Shown here in pieces: positions 12,586-22,518 of a stretch of DNA of 64,000 nt (its first letter is position 1; each line of letters begins with the position of its first letter). The translations under genes were made by a program, and so were the position numbers. Source of the stretch: Lyophyllum atratum. Taxonomy: Eukaryota > Basidiomycota > Agaricomycetes > Agaricales > Lyophyllaceae. Where the stretch lies: contig JACGCN010000001.1 of the NCBI GenBank assembly GCA_014905825.1, positions 1,240,001-1,304,000 of the forward strand, given 5' to 3'. The notes below the pieces were generated by a model, which did not search any database, was not told the DNA's origin, and was given only the letters and a program-made list of their open reading frames with translations.

Positions 12586-13278
12586 TCAATATAAAATGTA
12601 TGATCGCCGTTTCTTAGGTGAAGGTAAGGATCGACGCCAGAGACGAGGGAAAAGAAACGCAAGAGTAAGGACGCAAACCCCAAAGATGACACCTAAAACA
12701 ATGCCTACGAGCTCTGCTGGGTGTAAATGGTGCGGCGTGGGGTGATGACTTAGGTTTGGAGGTTTGTGGGATGCTGAGAACGAGTTATATCGACATGATG
12801 CATCGCTTCCCTCCGTGATAAAGAATGGTGATGACTTGGTCGAGGTACCACTGGTCGGGACCGTTTCGGTGAGATCAACAACATACCATCCCTCTGGTAC
12901 GTCGACGGTCTGCCATATAAACTGGTGAGAATCAGATAGAATATTTACGGCCAGGATTTTTGAGGGTGAAGTCGTGATCGCGAGAGGAGAGGATGCTTTG
13001 GCGGAGACGAATGGTGCGTGCCAGTGAACAATGGACAACGTCATCAGAATGGGATGCCCAGGAGACGAGGTCCAGAAGAACGTGAGGGAAGAACAGGCAG
13101 TTGCATTGCCAGGATCTTCCAACTGAATAGTGGTTGGGAAGGCAGATGATGGTAGGGATGACGTGCAGTAAGGTTGGGGTTCGCTCGAAACAGGTATGGG
13201 GTCCCCATGATCCTCATGTTCGCTCTCCCTTTTCGAGAAGGGCTCTGAGAAGGATGTTGTGTACATGGACTGATGCAA
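12586..13278 (-). CDS. Single-pass membrane protein of unknown function (5' end uncertain)
   Basis: An open frame of about 230 residues ends at 12586. It has a serine/threonine-rich, probably extracellular part with a beta-rich segment (CSSLTFFW ... QFIWQTVDVPEGWYVVDLT), then one hydrophobic helix near residues 190-215 (LVGIVLGVIFGVCVLTLAFLF) and a short basic tail (PRLWRR, SPKKRR). That layout suggests a type I membrane protein. A signal peptide is not in this frame and probably sits in an upstream exon: a good donor sequence (GTATGT on the minus strand) lies about 40-50 nt upstream of the frame, with an acceptor just before the first codons. I could not fix exon 1. Such proteins are common in agaricomycetes; no function can be assigned. 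It converges with MOT1. Confidence 0.55.
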   Translation of the reverse strand: MHQSMYTTSFSEPFSKRESEHEDHGDPIPVSSEPQPYCTSSLPSSAFPTTIQLEDPGNATACSSLTFFWTSSPGHPILMTLSIVHWHAPFVSAKASSPLAITTSPSKILAVNILSDSHQFIWQTVDVPEGWYVVDLTETVPTSGTSTKSSPFFITEGSDASCRYNSFSASHKPPNLSHHPTPHHLHPAELVGIVLGVIFGVCVLTLAFLFPRLWRRSLPSPKKRRSYILY

Positions 13279-13441
13279 AATTAGCCCGGGAGTGGATTGA
13301 AAGGCTGGAAGACATACATGGGGCGATACGAGAGCTGCCTTGTCTCTGGTGGCGTCGGGTATGAGAAACAGAAGGCATTGGGAACATCTTCCGAGCTCGC
13401 GAGAACTCGCCCTGTAACTCTCTCACTGTCAGGGACTTGTA

Positions 13442-15061
13442 ATGGGGACTCAGGAGAAGATGATGGTCATTTGGACACGTGAACGCGCAAGACCAAACAA
13501 CGCGTCAACAACTACTAGTACCCCTGCTCTGCCACAGCCGTCCTTGAACTCGTCCGCATCCTCTTCCATGCCGAAAGATACCACGAAAGCAACGAAAGCG
13601 AAGGATATGTCTCTCTCCACGACTTTAAAGTCTAAGAGCTTCCAAAGCCGCCTCGTCACTATTCCGGGGGCAACAAAGCTGAAATCCCAAGCCAAGTCAG
13701 TATCCCGTTGGTTAGGGATTTAATTGATACAGTTCAGCTGGAACACTGAATGCTCGAACCCGAACTCAAATAGATCATCCACGAGTGTGGTTGAGACCTC
13801 ACTTCTGCCCACTCCTCTAGCGTCAGACATCAGAGAACGTATAGAATCATTGGAGAAAGATACCATGGAAAGTTCGTGGTTTGAGGCACTCAAGACCGAA
13901 TTTGACAAACCTTACTTCCGAAAGGCCCGTAAACATCGTTTATAACATCTGCATTGGGCTAATCTGTCGCATTATCACAGCTGAAAACGTTCCTGTTGGA
14001 AGAGCATCGCCTGCATACTGTTTACCCCCCACGTGTGTCCTCTCATCGCGTCGATCTGCAAAGGAATGTTTTAACACTGATTACATTTAGTCAGCGATGT
14101 GTATTCGTGGTCAGCCTTGACCCCGCTTGAGCAGGTCAAAGTTGTCATCCTTGGTCAAGTACGCAAAGAACTCCAGCGTCACACCTCCATGCTCATGTAT
14201 TGTTATCAGGATCCTTACCACAACGATGGACAAGCTCATGGTAGGATTCCAGATGAGTTCCATTCCATCTAGTTGTTGATAGGAGCCTAGGCCTTTCATT
14301 CTCTGTGCTCCCTCCTACCAAACCCCCGGGATCGCTTAAAAACATCTACAAGCAGTTGACTCTCGATTACCCCGGCTTCGTTCCCCCGGCTTCCGGGTAA
14401 ACCATCCGAATATGTGCTCTTGAGTGCACTGTCTGACATTCTGTCAACCTCCAGTGACTTGACACCCCTAGCAAAGCTTGGTGTGCTGTGGCTAAACACA
14501 AGCCTGACTGTTCGGGCGCACAAAGCTGCATCGCACGCCAACAAAGGCTGGGAGACATTCACCGCGCAGGTCATCCGCACTGTTATTGAGAGGGAAAGCG
14601 AAACTCGTCGGGGTATTGTTTTTATGGCATGGGGATTGCCAGCTCAAAAGGCGTGTGCAAAGCTCGGGATCGACGAGGTTAGTCTCGGTCATATCACAAT
14701 CTCTCATGACAACTGACATACGTGAACATAGGAAAAGCACCTTCTGCTCAAGTACGATCAGCCCTCTAGTTATTCAGATCGTCATTAACCTTTATCTATC
14801 TCTAGGTCAGCTCATCCTTCACCTCTATCAGCGCATAGAGGCTTTATAGGGAATGGACATTTCCGGCTCGCCAATACGTGGTTGAAGGAAAAGTATGGAG
14901 AAGGCTCTCAAATTGACTGGACAGTTCTCAGGCAACAAGAAATGATATCACGAATGCCAGACGATAGTATGTACAGTGTGCACACCATTTATCCACTGTA
15001 CATAAATCCTGTCCACCCACTACTTGCTGGGGTCTCGGAATTCTTACATACTCAGTCATGA
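13442..15061 (+). CDS. UNG1: Uracil-DNA glycosylase
   Basis: Spliced gene with all family landmarks: [13 protein letters not shown], then [22 protein letters not shown] joined across an intron to [11 protein letters not shown] (the GQDPYH water-activating motif), PPSLKN-like [23 protein letters not shown], and finally [11 protein letters not shown] (the HPSPLS uracil-DNA loop). It removes uracil from DNA as the first step of base-excision repair. The N-terminus is basic and serine/threonine-rich with K-rich patches, suitable for nuclear or mitochondrial sorting. Seven or more introns, including one (near 14399-14456) that would otherwise give a premature TAA. The exon ending PYFRK at 13924 needs a GC donor or an indel to stay in frame. 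The start codon is one of two candidates (13442 or the in-frame ATG about 126 nt later). Confidence 0.88.
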
Positions 15062-15094
15062 TAGATAGTATTCCTCCTTGCCACTGATATTACC
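15062..15094. other. 33-bp convergent gap between UNG and VAC1 stop codons
   Basis: Two genes on opposite strands end 33 bp apart. Their 3' untranslated regions and poly(A) sites must overlap the neighbouring coding strand. Confidence 0.7.
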
Positions 15095-17638
15095 TTACAT
15101 TCCACCCTCTGCGTTGACAACAATCTTGTCAATCTCAACCCTGATTTCCCGCAGATTGGCTTTGAGAGTTTTCACGTCCTCAAACTTACGCTGAGCCTTG
15201 GCTTCCTCAACGAAGGATTCCAATAACGCTTCCTGCTCGAGCAGAGGCTGTAATGCTAGCGCCATCTCGGAGTCGGGATCAAGATGGTGGCCAGCATCGT
15301 TGAAAGGCGCGGCGGTCCCTGAACCTTGTGGTGCGGTTTTCTTCGGGGTAGGGAGCGACTAATGACGTGGGTAAGCAATTTAATCTCAAGCAAACAGAGA
15401 ACTGAAGTAAACCTGTAGAGGGAACATATTTTTCTGAAGGAATAGGCTTGCGCGGGTCATAATCGCGACTTGAACTCTGTCTTGCGAGCTTCCTGGTCCA
15501 TTAGGACAAGGTAATTTCCGCATTCTCTTCGCTAGCCCGTCATACTGAGCAAAGGCCTCCAAAAGTCGCTTGCGTGTTGCGGATGCTTCTTTGGTCGGCT
15601 GATCATTGTGGCTAGACAACCGCGGTAAGCTTTGATTTAGAGCATCGGAGCGATCAAAGAATCACCTTAGACTCAGAACAAGTTCTTGGAACTGAGGGAG
15701 AGATTCTTCGATTTCTTGTTCAAGACCAATAAACGCCTGAACGAGAACTTTAACAAAAGCTTTCTAATTCGAAACGAGAAAATGACCTCGTATAGCTTGG
15801 CAAATGTGGGGACATGAGCAACTTCTTGCTGGTATTGCTGTCGTCTGTACATATGTTTTATTATTGTTATCATTATAAATGGTTGAGCTGAGAGGAATAG
15901 AACACTTACAGTAGGATTGGTCGACAGGTCCTGCATATCCTAACACCCTTCAAAAACTTCTCTTCTTCTGCATGAGCTCCCCCTCCGGCGTCCACCCCAC
16001 CGCCGCTGTCTAGTCTTCGTCTCCGGACTCCATAATCTACGCCTTCACCCACTTCCTCTATCTTCTTCGTCTTCGGATCTACGACGAATAGCAGGGAACA
16101 AGGCACTGGACGATGAGGCCGCTTCACTGGAAGGGAGCAGATGATCTGACCACATAACCGGCAATGGTGCTTTCTGTTTGTTAGGGGGTGGAAGGACGTC
16201 CTGTGGATATTTCAGATGCAGAATTCCAAAGCGAAGGAAAGTAGCCGTACGAGCATAAAGGGCATTTGACAACATCGGCGTCATCCTGCCAAGGGGTAAT
16301 TCTCTGTTCTGCAGCTGTTTGAACATTGGAATGAGAATTGGGAGCAAAAGGCATTTGCCAAAGAATTGACCTCTTATATCGTGGACCTCTCCACCTCCAA
16401 CAACTCCTCGCCAAAGGCCGCCTGCATCTGAGATGCTGATGTTTCTAATATCGAAATCAAAGAACGAGGAAGCCCTTCGATTGACCGTAGGAATATCAAC
16501 CTCTGAACCGCCTCCCGTCCTAGGTCTTTTCTTCACCCTGCCGATACTCTCAACATTTGCCACATTGTTGGCCGTGGAAGGGGGGAAATGTAGGTGAATC
16601 AATTTCTCGAGTCTTCTCAACAGCTTAGTCCGTTCCACCCTCTTCATACCAGGCCCTTTCCCGCCCTCTCCCTCTCCATCTCGTTTCAGCCTGCGTATAG
16701 CAATGAAATCGTCTGTGAGAGGGCGGTAGAGGCCCTTCGGTTGGAACCCAGGTCGGTAAGGAGCTTGGGTACGTTGGGTTGGACGGTTGGACGGTGGCAG
16801 AGAACCGTTAGAGCTTGATGTCGCCGTGTTGGCTACGTGAGCGCTGGACGTGGACTGTGTCGCCTGTATGGGAGGTGGTAATGTTTCTGGCGAGAAATTT
16901 GTTTGTCTTTCACTGGCTGGCATATCCATGGGGGGCAACTGTCGATCGACAGGGTCTACAACGCCTGCCTGGGAGGTTATAAGGCGACTCCAAGTATCAA
17001 GCATCTGCGGAGGACTTCGGACCACTGGGTCGTGGAGAGGCGAAGTATTCTGATTAACAGACGAAATCGACTCATTACGAGAGTGAGACGGCGAGGGATG
17101 GTTGGGGCCCAAAGGAGATGATGGAAGCGACGGTCTGGCATTACGCAACGGGACGCGCCGGAAAGTAGAGGCTTTCTTCGCTGGGCTGAGTTGAGGAGAT
17201 GAAGAGGGTCCCGCGGACGATGACGCAGCTATTGAGCTCATCATAACCGGGGTGCTTGAGGCTACGTCGGGTGAAGAACCCGCTGCAGATGAATGGGATG
17301 ATGGCCGAGGTGAAGGGGTGTGCGCGTGAATGTCGATAGACTCCTGCGGTGACGGTAGTTGGTGGGTGACGGGTCCAGGATTCACAAGTGGTGATGAGTG
17401 GCCATTGGGAACGACGCAGCCTGATAACGATTCTTCGTCATTGTCTAGGAGCTGCGGCGACGGCGGCGGCGAGATAATGGCACTGGAAGGCTGTGAGACG
17501 GATGCAGGAGAGGCAGAATGGAGATTGCCAGAGAGGTTGTGCGAGTGCCTTTTGGACTGTGTCGATCGGTTGAGCTTTGATAGACGGTCGTGTAGTACAA
17601 CTTACTCGGTATGCCTGGTAAGGCACTGGGTCTGGCAT
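15095..17638 (-). CDS. VAC1: FYVE-domain endosomal tethering protein (Vac1/Pep7, rabenosyn family)
   Basis: Exon 1 is short (MPDPVPYQAYR from ATG 17638, ended by a GTAAGT donor). A long proline/serine-rich exon follows, then a FYVE zinc finger: ITPWQDDADVVKCPLC, an intron, then RKHHCRLCGQIICSLP, CSLLFVVDPK and GVRICRTC. The R+HHCRxCG core binds phosphatidylinositol-3-phosphate. Downstream exons give YRRQQYQQEVAHVPTFAKLYE and SSQDRVQVAIMTRASLFLQ. The last exon (about 15357-15095) contains PLLEQEALLESFVEEAKAQR and ends in a coiled coil, matching the rabenosyn Rab-binding domain. Vac1/Pep7 links Rab5 (Vps21) and the Sec1-like Vps45 in Golgi-to-endosome traffic. The start is inferred from the strong donor and continuous frame. 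Confidence 0.87.
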
Positions 17639-17746
17639 ACTGGCGTCGGGATGGCTTGTCGTTGTGTTGTACAACGTGGACGGCTAGGCTCACTGGCGGT
17701 GGCGGCGTCTGAACTCAGGTCCACTCCGTCCCTGCTCCGTCCCATC
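17639..17746. promoter_or_regulatory. 108-bp bidirectional promoter region (VAC1/twinfilin)
   Basis: Start codons at 17638 (minus) and 17747 (plus) leave 108 bp for both transcription starts. No TATA box seen. Inferred from spacing. Confidence 0.5.
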
Positions 17747-19033
17747 ATGTCCGCTATCTCTGGCATCAGCATTGCCTCAGAACTCGCGTCGTCCTTCGCA
17801 AATGCTAACAATTCAAATGATGTCCGGTTCATCAAGGTATCCATTGAAAATGGTCTTTCCTTCGACTCCTCTCCCATTCTGCTCCTAAATCCTGTCGTCT
17901 CTGCCAGAAATACTCGTCCATGATCTAACCATTCCGATCACCAGTTCGTTCGAGGAGGATCTTGGACTTCTACAAGAACTAGATATTCTTGCAGACAATA
18001 TCCCTGCGTACATTCTAGCCAAAGTCGCCCCGTCCGATTGGATAGCCGTATCCTATGTTCCAGATTCTGCGAAAGTCAGGGACAAAGTGATTCTATTCAA
18101 CCTCTAGTTGGTCTTGCCAAGTGACCTATTTTGCCAATCAGATGCTTTATGCCTCGACGCGCGCCTCTCTTCTGAAAGGTATCGGATCGACTCTCTTTAC
18201 AGACGCGATCTTCGCAACCTCCAGGGCAGACCTTACTGCCGAAGCCTACGCGTCTCACAAACGTCATATCTCTGCTCCCAAACCACTTTCTGCCCGTGAA
18301 CAGGAGATGGCTGATGTGCGTGCGGCTGAAAGCGGTAGCACGTATGAAGGCAGTCGTACTAGAGCAAGCCATCTTGGAACTGGTGTCGGACTTCATTGGT
18401 CCCAGGACCTGGAAGAGGCAGTCCGACAGCTAGGGAAGAGCGAAGGATCCGCAGTTGTTGTTATAGTAGGTGCTGATGAGCCTGTCATAAATATTCATGT
18501 TAACGCAGTCGAGATACAGGAGATCGATAGGGCGACGGAAACACTAGTCATCAAAGCAACCTCAGATGCAAATGTAGAAACATTCGCGTCAGCACTTCCT
18601 CAGTCCCAACCATGCTATGCGTTATTCGCTTGGCCGCATGCATACACCTCTCCACCGCGGCGCGACATAGGTTAGAGACTTTACTACAACTACTTCATGC
18701 CCTGTCACACTCTGACGGATCGTAGTATTCATTTATTCTTGCCCGTCAAGCTCTCCAATCAAAGACAGGATGGTTTACTCGTCGGGCGTCTCCTCCACTT
18801 ATCTAGCTGCGAAAGCGCTTCTAGCCGATACGTCACCTGCTGTCTATGTGGCCTCGCGTAAGATCGAGACGTCCGATCCACGGGAATTGGACGAGGCGTA
18901 TTTGAAGGCAGAGCTGGGGCTAGGCGTGGCTTCCGCTGGTGAACAGATCGCTGCAGGGAGCGCTGGATCTGCTAGGAATGGAGATGAGAGGACGCCTTTT
19001 GCACGGCCGAAGGGTCCTGCCAGGAAGCGCTAG
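17747..19033 (+). CDS. TWF1: Twinfilin (double ADF-H actin-binding protein)
   Basis: Four exons give a protein of about 340 residues with two ADF-homology domains. Domain 1 starts MSAISGISIASELASSFANA and continues through VRFIKVSIENE, ILADNIPAYILAKVAPSDW, YVPDSAKVRDKMLYASTR. The linker contains APKPLSAREQEMADVRAAE, and domain 2 runs from GVGLHWSQDLEEAVRQL to DRMVYSSGVSSTYLAAKA. Introns split after ENE, after VRDK and after RRDI. The C-terminus ends in PKGPARKR, a basic tail like the capping-protein/PIP2-binding tail of twinfilins. Twinfilin sequesters ADP-actin monomers and caps or depolymerises filament barbed ends. Length and domain order fit the family; no anomalies. Confidence 0.92.
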
Positions 19034-19261
19034 GCTCAGGACACCGATGCGTTTACAGTCCCGATTTTAGGTTACATACTTCTAGGAAATTCAACGTTGT
19101 TTGGAGTTGAGACTGGAGCCAAACAATGGATACGTTTCTGGATGAGTCACTCAAGTAATTATGGAATTCACAACGTCGCGCGACCCTTGCAAGGGGATGC
19201 GCAACCGACTCTCTTCTTGGTTACCACCTCTCACCTTTCTCCACGTCACTAAGCAGAAAAC

Positions 19262-20273
19262 ATGACTTGTGGACCGACCGACATCAGGGCAGTCGCAGTG
19301 TATTGCGCCTCTTCGATAGGCAAACAGCAGGCACACATGAATGCTGCTGTATGTAAGTCCTTCGAAGGCATCTAGCATTATGCAACTGTGTAACAGGTTT
19401 CTATTCAGCTGTTGGACGCGCCCTCGCAGCACAGGGCCGCCCCTTGGTCTATGGCGGGGGATCACAGGGATTGATGGGTATCGTATCTAACGCTGTGCTG
19501 CAAGGCGGAGGCGATGTTACTGGCGTTATACCTTTCGCTATGCAATTTGCTGGGGGAGAACGAGACAAAACGTCAGATGCTCAGGCGATGAAGCGTGACG
19601 TTGCAACTCCTGAGCACCCCAATGTGTGTTCATTTTATATCAACTTCTGGTGGCGCACGCCTTGACCGAGTTCATCAATTAGATGCAGACCGTAAGATGC
19701 ACCATATGGTGACAGACGAGAGGTACTGAGTATATGTAGATTCTCGTCGATTCTATGCATGAACGAAAAGTGGAGATGGCCACTCGTTCCGCGGGATTCA
19801 TTGGGTTACCAGGAGGGTTTGGCACCTACGAAGAAGTCTATATCGTTTTCATGACCTCAGATGATTCGCAGGACTGATGTATCGGTTTCAACAGATCTTC
19901 GAAGTCACCACATGGACACAAATCGGCATTCACAATAAACGTGCGTCTTATTGAAACTAGAAAGTCATTCCTTGCAGAGTTTAGCTTATAAAAACTTAAG
20001 TTAGCCGTCGTACTCCTAAATGTCCTCTCTTTCTTTGATCCACTGCGCCAACTCATAAAGAATGGAATCAAGGAAGGGTATATCAGCCCTTCGAACGAGA
20101 AGCTGATCGTTTTCGTAGATGGTCCATCCTCGCAGGACGAGCATGAAAATTTTGACTGGGGCATGGCTGCACTACAGGCCATTGAAACATGGCAGGGTGA
20201 CAACATCAAGGCAATGTTCGACTGGAAGAAGAGAAAAGACGGATTGTCCTTGGCAGCGCTGCAAGCAATTTAG
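19262..20273 (+). CDS. LOG-family protein (putative nucleoside 5'-monophosphate phosphoribohydrolase)
   Basis: The spliced protein of about 230 residues has the LOG signatures: VYCASS near the start, [24 protein letters not shown] and the key PGGFGTYEE motif, then [28 protein letters not shown] and a [12 protein letters not shown] tail. Family members cleave cytokinin riboside 5'-monophosphates to the free base in plants and some microbes; older databases call them lysine decarboxylases, which is not supported. In fungi the natural substrate is often untested. Introns: after AAV, after EHPN, after a 9-nt exon at 19683-19691 (MQT), after YEE, and after HNK. All junctions keep frame. It sits head-to-tail behind twinfilin, 229 bp away, and converges with WRS1. 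Confidence 0.88.
19683..19691 (+). other. Candidate 9-nt microexon in the LOG gene
   Basis: Flanked by an intron ending ...ATTAG (19624-19682) and one starting GTAAG (19692-19739). It adds Met-Gln-Thr in frame before [10 protein letters not shown]. Confidence 0.6.
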
Positions 20274-20387
20274 CGTTACACCCAGTAGTAGATCTCTCGG
20301 AGCCTTCACTCGATAACGTTTATGTATCAATACGCATTTATTTGTTGAATGTCTAGTCACAGCACTGAGCGTAACTCGATAAGATAC

Positions 20388-22116
20388 TTAAGCAGGTGGG
20401 AGAGGCGTCTGCGCGACACACTTCCCCATTGTTGGTTCGATTTTGCGATTGTGGTCCATGAATCTCGTGATTTCCTCTTCCGTGACTTTGGCCTTACGCT
20501 GAGAGTATGTACGTGTTAGTTTGTTGACATGGCGGTGAAAGGCCAGGTGATTACTACCTCTTGAAAAGCACCAACGAACTGTTGCAGAAGCTCGATACAT
20601 TTTGCCTTCAGTTGTCCTGTCAGTAGCGTCCCTGCCCTATAATCCTAGTTACATTGAAAAAATCAGCTGGACCTGAAGTTGGTGTCAAATTGAAACTGGT
20701 TACCTTCCGAATCTGTTCAAGCTCCTCGTCGTCTTCCAAAAAGAACGACAGGTACTGATAGCTGACATCAACGTCCGGATCCCCTCCCAAACGTCTGTGC
20801 TCTTCTTCTGTCTCCTGCCCACCAGAAAACCCATGCTTATTGACCTTATTTTTTATCTGCGCTGGTGTGTCGTTCATGTAGATACTGCTGTTGGGGTCGC
20901 TGGCGCTCATCTTTGTTTGGGGACCTTGTAGGGCGGGGAAAAATTTGGAGTGGAGAAGGGTAGGTTTCTGGTATTTCAGCTTCTGAGCTACGTCCCGCGT
21001 GAGGCGGAAATATGGGTCCTGGTCGATGGCGCATGGTATAAGGCAAGGGATATTGGTCTTGGTCCCAAATATTTGAGGGAACGAATTGGAGAACGACGGA
21101 GCAGCCTGTATCGATGCAAAATGGACCTTGCCAATGTTATCACTGTATTTGGACCGTAAGGCTTATGTGGAGCTGTGGAAAAGAGGAGTTCGAAACTCAC
21201 GAATCAGAAAATCCAAAGGTAGCTTTAGCCTGACTGTATGTAATTTGCCTGGAGACTTTGGAAACATTTTGGTAGAATACCCCGCCCATATAATCATAGT
21301 CACTGAATATAAATGTCTTTTTGAAATCGAACCCCACGGCTATGATGTCGCTGGCATTTTGTCTAGCGAAAGCTTTCGTCTGCTCGACTTTAAGTTCATG
21401 CTTGAATAGGAACTTTTCGTCGTCTGAGCCATGCCTTCAGCAACTGAGTGTGCGGATGCTTGGCGATTGTCATTACCTGTAAGTTGGACGACCAATGGCA
21501 CGTCAAATACATCCTGTAGCCACCTAGGGCAGTCAATACAACTCCCCGCATGACATTCTCATCGAGCACGCACTTTGTGAACGCAAACGGAATCATATGC
21601 CCCAGATGCATACTATCACTGCTGGGACCGCGCCCAGTATATAAGAAAAAGGGTTTGCCTTGTTCATATCTATCTAAGATTTTGTCAAAATCCCTAGGAG
21701 TAAAGTTCCCTTCAGCAACTCAAATTCTTCGAAGAACTAACTCACCTATGAGAGAAAAATGTTCCTCTGCGAAGGAGGACGTGTGGTCTCCTGCCAGTTA
21801 GTCGTTCAAACCGAGCTAGCAACGCTGGGTCGACCCGGCGCGTGCCAAACTGGTCAACAAGCTTATCGTAGTCGATGGCCTGCTGCTTGCCATCGGCAGA
21901 TACGGAGCCCTGAACGTCCCAAGGAGTCACAACTTGGGCGTGTGGGGTGCTTTCAACGTTTGTCTTGACTACGGGAGCCGAGGACTGATCCACAGGGCTT
22001 GGTCTATCCACAAAAATAGGCACATATGAATATTCGCATTAGACTGAGAGATAACAGACGCACTCTGTGAGAGCCATCGAGGTAAGTGTCTCAGAAACTC
22101 GAGAGAGTTCACTCAT
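20388..22116 (-). CDS. WRS1: Cytosolic tryptophanyl-tRNA synthetase
   Basis: Class Ic aminoacyl-tRNA synthetase joining tryptophan to tRNA-Trp. The first exon starts [18 protein letters not shown] (ATG 22116). It continues with [44 protein letters not shown]; then [19 protein letters not shown] with the HLGH form of the HIGH motif, then [15 protein letters not shown], and [15 protein letters not shown] with the KMSAS signature. The C-terminus reads [44 protein letters not shown]. These are eukaryotic cytosolic WRS landmarks. At least seven short introns. No catalytic residue appears missing. The gene is divergent from NOT4 (402 bp between starts). Confidence 0.9.
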
Positions 22117-22518
22117 AGGACTTGTAGGCTAAGGGAGGACTCAATTGCGGTCGAAGTTGGTGGCTAGGATCGATCTTAGCCACGTGGTTATCAGATATCG
22201 ATCACGAAAGTTTCCGAAAAGGGCACGATATCTTCATTAGGACCATGTCCCACACCGACTGAGGAGCATGGGAGTAATGTTCATAGCTGAGTATATATCC
22301 TTGTCATTCTCGTTTGAAGGAAGACATGCATAAGTGAAGATCTGCTTGCATGCAGAGCACCATGGTCGTCGTTGAGCTGACATAGCGTCCAAACAATTGC
22401 AACGTGAGAAACAAATAGGTTGCTCTGCCTCATTGACCGCGTCCAAAGTCTTTCTCCTCGACAACAAAGCCACAACGCCCTCAAAAAGCTCTCCATACCT
22501 TATCCTCATCCGTCCAAT
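22117..22518. promoter_or_regulatory. Divergent promoter region WRS1/NOT4
   Basis: About 400 bp between divergent starts with no coding signal I could support. Presumed to contain both promoters. Confidence 0.5.

Noticed and set aside
17438..17693. Alternative VAC1 start frames upstream of the long exon
   Set aside because: They read through a strong GTAAGT donor; the spliced start at 17638 is simpler and keeps one continuous frame.
19262..20273. Lysine decarboxylase as the function of the LOG gene
   Set aside because: That is an old database label; the PGGxGTxxE motif marks phosphoribohydrolases.
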